Below are positions 23,905 to 29,660 of a stretch of 29,660 nucleotides of DNA, piece by piece. The position numbers were made by a program, and so were the translations under genes. Under the pieces are notes generated by a model. The model searched no databases. It was given only the letters and a program-made list of their open reading frames with translations, and was not told where the DNA came from. Each line of letters starts with the position of its first letter. Within the stretch, counting starts at the first letter, position 1. Where the stretch lies: the NCBI GenBank assembly GCA_003249275.1, contig QKJO01000151.1, forward strand, positions 1-29,660, written 5' to 3'. The DNA is from Spirochaetaceae bacterium. Lineage in GTDB: Bacteria; Spirochaetota; Spirochaetia; Spirochaetales_E; Spirochaetaceae_B.

Positions 23905-25767
23905 TCATGAACCGATAAATGCCAGCGAGAACCAGGGGATATAGGTAATCAGCAGCACCATGATCAGAAGAACCAGCAGGAAAGGCACTACCTTTTTGTA
24001 AATTTCCACCAGGGGAGTTTCAAAACGGTAGGATGCCAGAAACAGGTTCATTCCGACAGGCGGGGTGAGATATCCCAGCTGCAGATTGGCCAGGAAGATG
24101 ATTCCCAGCTGCACCGGATGGATGCCGAAGAGTTCCCCCAGGGGAATCACCAGAGGACCTACTACAAGGATGGCTGAATAGATATCCATCAGACAACCGG
24201 TCAAAAGCAGGATCAGATTCAGGATGATGAGAAAAACGATCTTCGAACTGATGCTGTCTCTGACGAAACTGCTGAGAACCATGGGAACTTCCGCATCCAC
24301 AAGATAGTAGCTCAGTCCTTTGGAGACGGCCAGAATCATCAGAATCCCGCCGATGATGGGCAGGCTCTTGTTCATGATCCGGGACAGATCCTCTCTTTTG
24401 ATATCCCTGTGAAACAGTCCCTCGAGAATCAGGGAGTACACGACCGACACGGCGCCGGTTTCCACAAGGGTGAAGAATCCGCCGAAGTATCCTGACAGAA
24501 TGATAACGGGCAGAAGGAGTTCCCCGGCCGCATCTTTCAATGCGGGAAGGATATCGGAGGGGTCGAAAGTGGAATGCCTCTTTTTATGAAATGAGGCGAC
24601 AACACCCATGACAGAGAGAGAGAGGACCAGAATACCGCCGGGAATCAGTCCTCCCAGAAACATATCCTTCACCGAGATCTGGGCCATCACCGCATACATG
24701 ATGATGGGCAGGCTGGGAGGAAAAAGAAGACCGATGCTTCCCGAGGAAGTGAGCAGCCCCTTTATGAAACCCTCCTTGTACTCACCCGAATCGTGGAGCA
24801 TGTAGGAAAGAAGTCCGCCCATAGCCAGGATGGTCACTCCCGAGGCACCGGTAAAGGTTGTAAAAAAAGCGGAAACCATGACGGCCATCACAGCCATACC
24901 GCCGGGAAGACCGCCCAGAAGACTCTTGAACAGCCTGACCAGCCTCTCCCCTGCCTTGCTCTCGGACAGAATGAATCCCGTCAGGGTGAAGAGGGGGATG
25001 GCCGGAACGGATGAGCCAGTCAGGAGGTTGTAGGCCTCATTGGGAATGACTTCCAGCGAACCCCAGTCCTTTGAAAACATGAAATAGGCGATTCCGCCCA
25101 GGAGTATGAATATGGGTGTTCCGCTGACGGTGCTGACCAGAAGAAGGATGACCAGCGGCACGCCGGCATAGCTGAAAAAGCTGTAATAGAAGCTGCTGAG
25201 ACCATCGATAAACAGGGGCGGTTCGCTCATGAGGCTGTAGATCATATTGGTCAGGGAAGGGATGCCCAGAAACAGCCCGGCGGCCAGAGAGGGAAGGATG
25301 ATCTTCAAGGAGTAGTAGCGCCCCTCCCGGTCATGAAGGAATCTGACTCCGATGACTAGAAATCCGAGTGGAATGATGAAGATGACGACCCTGACGGGGA
25401 AGAATCCGATCATCATGGAGGGATCGAATCCGATGACCAGCAGAGAGACGGCGCTTAAGGCGAGACCGATGGAAATGCCCGATGAGAGAACCGTGCTGAG
25501 ACTGAAGGAAAAATCCTTGAGTCTGCCATGAAGCACCTCCCGTCCCGAGGTCAGGGAGAGATGTGACTGCTCCTTGGAGGCGATCATCCCGGAGAGAAAC
25601 GCAACCCAGACCACCGCATGACTTACATACGATTCGGCACTGCGCAGGCCACCGTCAAACAGAAGCCTGGAAAGAATCTCGACGACGGGAATGAAAGCGA
25701 GCACAAGAAACATAAGGGATGCCGCCCGGAACTCAATCCTGCGCAGGAATTTTCGGAGGAAACTCAC
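23905..25767 (-). CDS. TRAP transporter fused permease (DctQ-DctM)
   Basis: A 620-residue inner-membrane protein. About 1-150 are the four-helix small subunit (DctQ-like), fused to the 12-helix large subunit (DctM-like; for example GLLFPPSLPIIMYAVMAQ and GYLTPPVGMNLFLASYRF, the conserved Pro-rich hairpins). TRAP transporters use Na+ or H+ gradients with a periplasmic binding protein to import organic acids and similar ligands. The start is GTG at 25767, overlapping the stop of the binding-protein gene (GTGA) with AGGA upstream, so the two are tightly coupled. The fusion matches TatQM-type permeases of spirochaetes. Confidence 0.93.
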   Translation of the reverse strand: MSFLRKFLRRIEFRAASLMFLVLAFIPVVEILSRLLFDGGLRSAESYVSHAVVWVAFLSGMIASKEQSHLSLTSGREVLHGRLKDFSFSLSTVLSSGISIGLALSAVSLLVIGFDPSMMIGFFPVRVVIFIIPLGFLVIGVRFLHDREGRYYSLKIILPSLAAGLFLGIPSLTNMIYSLMSEPPLFIDGLSSFYYSFFSYAGVPLVILLLVSTVSGTPIFILLGGIAYFMFSKDWGSLEVIPNEAYNLLTGSSVPAIPLFTLTGFILSESKAGERLVRLFKSLLGGLPGGMAVMAVMVSAFFTTFTGASGVTILAMGGLLSYMLHDSGEYKEGFIKGLLTSSGSIGLLFPPSLPIIMYAVMAQISVKDMFLGGLIPGGILVLSLSVMGVVASFHKKRHSTFDPSDILPALKDAAGELLLPVIILSGYFGGFFTLVETGAVSVVYSLILEGLFHRDIKREDLSRIMNKSLPIIGGILMILAVSKGLSYYLVDAEVPMVLSSFVRDSISSKIVFLIILNLILLLTGCLMDIYSAILVVGPLVIPLGELFGIHPVQLGIIFLANLQLGYLTPPVGMNLFLASYRFETPLVEIYKKVVPFLLVLLIMVLLITYIPWFSLAFIGS

Positions 25768-26786
25768 TGACCGTTCCTGAATGCTGCCAGTCTGTCCCTC
25801 GCCTGTCTGTAGGCGGCCTCACTGATGACCTTGCCGTCCCCCACAATCATCCAGTAACCGTCTTTGAAGAGGTCTCTCCAGGACTGTTCATCCGAAGCAG
25901 AAGGATTGAGGACAACAAGATCGTGCTCTTTCATAATCTTCATGGCTTCCGTATTGAGCCTGAGAGTCTCCTTGAAGAATTCTTTGGCTACCGTATCCAT
26001 GGCGGCTTTCAGCTCCTCATGGTACTTTTCGGGGATCTTCTTCCAGGATCTTTCGGAGATAAGGATGCCGCCGATTACCGGAGCCATCTCAATAGGATTC
26101 ATATACTTTGCCAGGGCGAACCACTGATACGCGGCCGTAGCCATGGGGATGGAGTAGAGAGAATCGACCATGCCGCTCTGCAGTCCCATCAGGTTGTCGT
26201 TCATACCCAGAGGGATGATTTTAAAACCCAGGGATTTGAAGGCTTCCATCATCTCGGGGCTGTCCGGAGAAACGGCCATTCTGGTCCTGCGGAGATCATC
26301 AGGAGTCATGATTTCCTTGTTGGAAAAGAAGTTGATCCAACCCGACTTGGACCAGACAAGAACCTCGAATCCCTTGTCTCTGAAATCATCATCATAAAGG
26401 GGAAGAAGGTCGGAGATCACAAAGTCCAGTTCTTTTTCGTTCTGGACGAGAAAGGGAAGACTGTAGACCAGGGTATCGGGGACCACCGACATCATGCCGG
26501 CGCTTGTAAGAACGGCCGCATCCAGCTGACCGATCCTCATCTTCCGCACCATGTCGGCTTCTTCACCGGCGATGCCGCCGGGATAGATCTTCAGCTGCAC
26601 CCGGCCATCTGTGATTTCGCTCCACTCGCGGGCCATTTTTTTCAGAGTCATATCCCAGGAGGAGTTATCTGGAAACATGCTTCCCAGTTTGATCGTCAAT
26701 GCCGGAAGAGACCCGGAGGTCAGTACAGCCAGAAGAATCATCAGAAAGGTCACTTTTCTCATTTTCATAATCATACCACTTACCAT
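25764..26786 (-). CDS. TRAP transporter periplasmic substrate-binding protein (DctP/TatP type)
   Basis: A 340-residue DctP-family binding protein. The signal peptide core VTFLMILLAVLTSGSLPA is followed by TIKLGSMFPDNSSWDMTLKKMA; the conserved ligand Arg region lies in DDLRRTRMAVSPDSPEMMEAFKSLGF. It delivers ligand to the fused permease directly downstream. Several in-frame Met codons (26786, 26774, 26768, 26762) could start it and no ribosome site decides; 26786 is taken provisionally and 26768 (MKMRKV) is equally likely. It follows the TatT-like lipoprotein by 30 nt. The ligand is not readable from sequence. Confidence 0.9.
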   Translation of the reverse strand: MVSGMIMKMRKVTFLMILLAVLTSGSLPALTIKLGSMFPDNSSWDMTLKKMAREWSEITDGRVQLKIYPGGIAGEEADMVRKMRIGQLDAAVLTSAGMMSVVPDTLVYSLPFLVQNEKELDFVISDLLPLYDDDFRDKGFEVLVWSKSGWINFFSNKEIMTPDDLRRTRMAVSPDSPEMMEAFKSLGFKIIPLGMNDNLMGLQSGMVDSLYSIPMATAAYQWFALAKYMNPIEMAPVIGGILISERSWKKIPEKYHEELKAAMDTVAKEFFKETLRLNTEAMKIMKEHDLVVLNPSASDEQSWRDLFKDGYWMIVGDGKVISEAAYRQARDRLAAFRNGQ

Positions 26787-26816
26787 TTAATTATATTCCA
26801 TCTATCCGGAGATTGA

Positions 26817-27827
26817 TTAAAAATCCATTAAAAAGAAATCCTCTCTGTGATCCAGGAGCCAGGCGGCCCGCTCCTGAAAGATGACAACCAGGAGTTCAGA
26901 GTCGGGATCTTCATAGGGATCGATTTCCAGAGCCTTTTGAAGAAGACTTTCAAATTCATTGTAATCCTGCTTCCTGACAGGGAAAGAGAGAGCCATGGAA
27001 ATGTAGGTCCCCGGATTTCTGCCGTCAGCCAGGGCAACGGCTCTGGAAAAGTGGAATCTGGTTCTGGACTCCTCATCGTTGCCTATATTGAATTTTCTGT
27101 AGTAGTTCTGAGAAAAAGCACCGGCAGTCCGGGGCGTTTCCAGAAAAGCATTGTCAATGATAGACCGGGGCATGGAGGACCAGAGAGTAAGCAGGAGGTC
27201 ATGAATACTGCCCTTTTCATACTCCTCGTCCAGTTCCAGCGCCCTGTAGAGGAAGGCAACGGGCTTATAGATATCCTGTGCCAGTTCCATATTGAAGGGA
27301 TCGCAGGAGAAAGCGCCCAGCCACCCTGCCGCCGCCCAGTAGAGGTGGGGAACATACTTTTTGCCGCACTCATCCAGAAACCCGTCCAGGTTCAGATCCA
27401 TCAGTTCTTCGCTGTCTTTGATCTCCAGAGCCAGAGCATCCAGAATATAATTTCTGCCACGGAGATACATCTTCCGGGACCGTTCCAGCATCATCTGCTG
27501 TTCCTCATACCTGTCGTCATCCAGCATGGAGGAGGGAGTCTGAATGAACCCGTTGGCATACATGATGAAGGCCTTGCCCGCAGCCAGACGGAGATCGGAA
27601 TCCTTCGGATTCATGTCCATCAGAATTTCGTACATTTTGAGGGCGAAAGGAAGAGCATCGGCAATCAGCTGAGGATCATCATCCCTTGTAAAAGCACCGG
27701 CTCCCGAATCGGAGGAAAGCATATCAGACAGTTTGGAGACAGCCATTTTTTCAATCGACCGGCAGGAACCGAGGAGCAGAGTCAGGGAAACAATCAAAAA
27801 CAAAGAAAAATGAATCTTCTTTTTCAT
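26817..27827 (-). CDS. TatT-like TPR lipoprotein of the TRAP system
   Basis: A 336-residue lipoprotein. The signal peptide ends in LLLGSC with lipid-anchor Cys22. The rest is helical with degenerate TPR-like units (for example FLYRALELDEEYEKG and LLQKALEIDPYEDPD). In Treponema pallidum the TPR lipoprotein TatT (TP0956) forms a trimer that binds the TRAP binding protein TatP (TP0957), and the genes stand in the same order as here. ATG 27827 is selected because the signal peptide begins there; a longer reading from 27908 would overlap mutY. The ribosome site is weak. It probably helps bring a hydrophobic or carboxylate ligand to the binding protein in the periplasm. Confidence 0.85.
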   Translation of the reverse strand: MKKKIHFSLFLIVSLTLLLGSCRSIEKMAVSKLSDMLSSDSGAGAFTRDDDPQLIADALPFALKMYEILMDMNPKDSDLRLAAGKAFIMYANGFIQTPSSMLDDDRYEEQQMMLERSRKMYLRGRNYILDALALEIKDSEELMDLNLDGFLDECGKKYVPHLYWAAAGWLGAFSCDPFNMELAQDIYKPVAFLYRALELDEEYEKGSIHDLLLTLWSSMPRSIIDNAFLETPRTAGAFSQNYYRKFNIGNDEESRTRFHFSRAVALADGRNPGTYISMALSFPVRKQDYNEFESLLQKALEIDPYEDPDSELLVVIFQERAAWLLDHREDFFLMDF

Positions 27828-27835
27828 ATTGATAA

Positions 27836-27864
27836 ACAGTACATGAAGTTCATCATTATGACAA
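27836..27864 (-). promoter_or_regulatory. Possible promoter of the TRAP operon
   Basis: On the minus strand TTGTCA (27859-27864), 17 nt, TACTGT (27836-27841). The -35 is good and the -10 poor; initiation would be within a few bases of the tatT-like ATG. Read-through from mutY is also possible. Confidence 0.3.
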
Positions 27865-27879
27865 GGATTTGCTTCAATT

Positions 27880-28962
27880 CTATTTCTGTGTCCCGCCTGA
27901 TAATTCAATCAGAATTGTCCTGTAAACAGAAGGACAGGGATAAGCCTCCAGGTCTTCCAGAGGAACCCATTCGGTCGGATCGCCCGGCGGAAGATTAAAC
28001 AGTGTATCCGTCGGATATTCTCCTCCCGAAAGATCCAGTCTGACCGGATGAAGAGTCTCTTTCCAGGTGGTGTAGAGGTGGGTCTGCCTGGCGAGATCTT
28101 TCCTGTCCAGAATCAGTGGCTCCAGCTGTTTCAAAACCTTCTCCCGGTCTTCGAGGGGGACGGCCGGGATAAACCACAACCCTCTGCCGATGCCGGAGGA
28201 CCGCCGGGTCAGAAGCAGGCGGCCTTCTGAAATCAGAAGAATGAGGGCGCTGCTTTTCTCTTTCACCTTTCTGACCCTGGGCCGGGGGATGATATCCTGA
28301 AGTCCCTCGCGGCGGGTCCGGCAGGATTCACTTAAGGGACAGATGCCGCAACCCGGAGACCTGACCCTGCAGACCAGCTGCCCCAGCTGCATGAGTGCGC
28401 AGTTGAAGGTGCCGGGATTGTCATGCGGTATCAGACTGTCAAGATCTTCCAGGAGAGCTCTGTCATCTCCCGGTCCCCACTCAGCCCTGCCTCTGAGTCT
28501 CTGACCGATCCTTCTGACATTGGCATCCAGCACGGGATAGGGTTTGAAAAAAGCAAGAGAGAGGATGGCCCGGGCCGTATAGTCTCCGATACCGGGGATG
28601 TGAATCAGATCTTCATAGGCTGAAGGAAGAACACCGCCGTGATGCTCCATAAGATAGAGGGCCCCTTTCCGGATATTTCTCGCCCGGGAATAGTACCCCA
28701 GTCCCTCCCAGGCCTTCAGCACCTGCTGCTCATCGGATCCGGCCAGAGCCGGGATGTCGGGAAAGAGTTCCATCCAGCGTGTAAAGTGATTCACTGCTGC
28801 GGTTACCACAGTCTGCTGGAGCATAATCTCCGAGATCCAGACTCTGTAGGGTGTGGGTTTCTCTCCCCAGGGGTAGTCTACGGCGTGTTCACCGAACCAG
28901 CGGATCAGGGCGTTTACCTCTCCGGAGGAGAGAAGGGAATCCCGATCTGAGGGATTACTCAC
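27880..28962 (-). CDS. mutY: A/G-specific adenine glycosylase
   Basis: A 360-residue DNA repair enzyme that removes adenine mispaired with 8-oxoguanine. Catalytic Glu45 lies in ISEIMLQQT, the helix-hairpin-helix reads IPGIGDYTARAI (122-133), and Asp146 is in VLDANVRR. The 4Fe-4S loop is complete: Cys198, Cys205, Cys208 and Cys214 (C-x6-C-x2-C-x5-C). The C-terminal NUDIX-like domain for 8-oxoG reading follows from about residue 235. The start is GTG at 28962 with GGGGAGGG about 9 nt upstream, overlapping the end of the pseudouridine synthase by 8 bp. An in-frame longer form from 29142 would run 180 bp into that gene and has no MutY-like sequence. Confidence 0.95.
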   Translation of the reverse strand: MSNPSDRDSLLSSGEVNALIRWFGEHAVDYPWGEKPTPYRVWISEIMLQQTVVTAAVNHFTRWMELFPDIPALAGSDEQQVLKAWEGLGYYSRARNIRKGALYLMEHHGGVLPSAYEDLIHIPGIGDYTARAILSLAFFKPYPVLDANVRRIGQRLRGRAEWGPGDDRALLEDLDSLIPHDNPGTFNCALMQLGQLVCRVRSPGCGICPLSESCRTRREGLQDIIPRPRVRKVKEKSSALILLISEGRLLLTRRSSGIGRGLWFIPAVPLEDREKVLKQLEPLILDRKDLARQTHLYTTWKETLHPVRLDLSGGEYPTDTLFNLPPGDPTEWVPLEDLEAYPCPSVYRTILIELSGGTQK

Positions 28963-29660
28963 CGGACTCTGCCCTCCCCTGAGAAAGGGCGGCTTCCATC
29001 TCCTGCCAGAGCAGATCGCCCCGGGGAACGGGAGCCGTGATCTGCAGGAGCTCTCTGCTGACGGGATGAACAAAACTGACATGCCGGGCATGAAGACAGA
29101 TGCTGCCCTCGTTTCCCGTCTCACGGGCTCCGTATTTGACATCTCCCGCTACCGGGCAGCCTCTGCCGGAAAACTGAGCCCGGATCTGATGATGCCGGCC
29201 TGTCTGAAGATCTATCTCCGCCAGAACATAGGGCTTTCTGCGGCAGATGATTTTATAGGAGAGAACGGCCTTCTGGGCATCACGGACATCGGATTTGCAC
29301 ACAAAGGACCTGTTCCGGATGCGGTCTCTCCTCAGATAATCGGTCCAGGTGTCTTCGTCTTCCCGCGGAGAGGATTCAAGGACGGCCCAGTAGATTTTCT
29401 TAAGATCATGATCCCGGAAGATTTTATTCATTCGGGACAGGGCCTTGGATGTCTTGGCAAAAATCACGATCCCGCTTGTCGGCCGGTCCAGCCTGTGAGT
29501 CACACCGAGAAAAACATTCCCCGGTTTGCTGTCTCTGATTTTTATAAAATTCTGAACTGTTTCTCCCAGGGTTTCATCCCCCGTCTTATCGCCCTGAACG
29601 ATCTCGGAAGAGAGCTTGTTCACAACAATCAGGTGGTTGTCCTCAAAGAAGATGCGGTCC
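28955..29660 (-). CDS. RluA-family pseudouridine synthase, partial (N-terminus off right edge)
   Basis: About 235 residues of an RNA pseudouridine synthase are visible, and the reading frame continues through the right edge (DRIFFEDNHLIVVNK at the first visible residues). The catalytic Asp is in HRLDRPTSGIVIFAKT. Further family blocks are LTGRHHQIRAQ-like QTGRHHQIRAQFS and LHARHVSFVHPVS. It isomerises uridine in rRNA or tRNA. Whether an S4 domain precedes it lies outside the window; the first visible residues match the start of the catalytic domain, as in short RluA-type enzymes without S4. Its last codons overlap mutY. Confidence 0.92.
   Translation of the reverse strand, partial: DRIFFEDNHLIVVNKLSSEIVQGDKTGDETLGETVQNFIKIRDSKPGNVFLGVTHRLDRPTSGIVIFAKTSKALSRMNKIFRDHDLKKIYWAVLESSPREDEDTWTDYLRRDRIRNRSFVCKSDVRDAQKAVLSYKIICRRKPYVLAEIDLQTGRHHQIRAQFSGRGCPVAGDVKYGARETGNEGSICLHARHVSFVHPVSRELLQITAPVPRGDLLWQEMEAALSQGRAESGE

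Noticed and set aside
25719..26816. 365-codon plus-strand open frame
   Set aside because: It lies opposite the TRAP binding protein and shows the same shadow-type composition.
26847..27998. 383-codon plus-strand open frame
   Set aside because: It is antisense to the TatT-like lipoprotein and end of mutY, both clearly real; no recognised domain or start signal.
28963..29142. 60-residue N-terminal extension of mutY
   Set aside because: It lies wholly within the pseudouridine synthase gene, has no MutY similarity, and a strong ribosome site precedes GTG 28962.

Overview
The window is a 29.7 kb piece of chromosome with moderate-to-high G+C. It is gene-dense with mostly short intergenic gaps, and I see no tRNA, rRNA, CRISPR, insertion sequence or phage gene. 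The best lineage hint is the three-gene set at 23905-27827: a TPR lipoprotein, a TRAP binding protein and a fused TRAP permease, in the order known for the TatT/TatP/TatQM TRAP system of Treponema pallidum. Together with an Atg22-type (UMF1) transporter, a GAF-containing PTS enzyme I, a corrinoid-type methyltransferase and Fe-S/redox regulators, this suggests a free-living anaerobic spirochaete (Spirochaetaceae-like) that uses plant sugars. The assignment is an inference.

Layout. (1) 1-1152, minus: SmtB-like metal-sensing ArsR repressor, then an aldo/keto reductase cut by the left edge. (2) 1288-5842: a small outer-membrane-like protein (+), two COG0523/CobW-type GTPases overlapping by 4 bp (-), a terminator, a UroD/MtaA-type methyltransferase fused to a thioredoxin-like domain (-), and a divergent Rrf2/IscR-type regulator (+). 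This is the most unusual part: metal sensor, metallochaperone-type GTPases, zinc/corrinoid-type methyltransferase and Fe-S sensor lie together. (3) 5849-12089, minus: an operon proC - beta-propeller/GGDEF sensor - ptsP-like enzyme I behind a good promoter. (4) 12131-16033: xylose catabolism, xylB (TTG start) then xylA ending in a strong terminator, with a divergent AraC-type regulator and direct repeats in the shared upstream region. (5) 16043-17503: an unrecognised membrane protein. (6) 17636-21781, plus: aminotransferase, FmdB-like zinc ribbon protein, Gfo/Idh/MocA oxidoreductase, and a DUF59-Mrp-DUF971 Fe-S carrier ATPase. (7) 21791-23812, minus: UMF1 transporter, TPR protein and a small unknown protein, each overlapping the next. 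(8) 23905-29660, minus: pseudouridine synthase (cut by the right edge), mutY, then the TRAP transporter operon.

Working together: xylB/xylA convert D-xylose to xylulose 5-phosphate under the AraC-type regulator. The TRAP genes import an unknown (probably organic acid or hydrophobic) ligand. The proC-sensor-ptsP operon may link an outside signal, c-di-GMP and a regulatory phosphotransfer chain. The GTPase/methyltransferase block may be a metal-loading plus methyl-transfer module. No corrinoid protein, reductive activator or second methyltransferase is in the window, so its substrate cannot be read from here.
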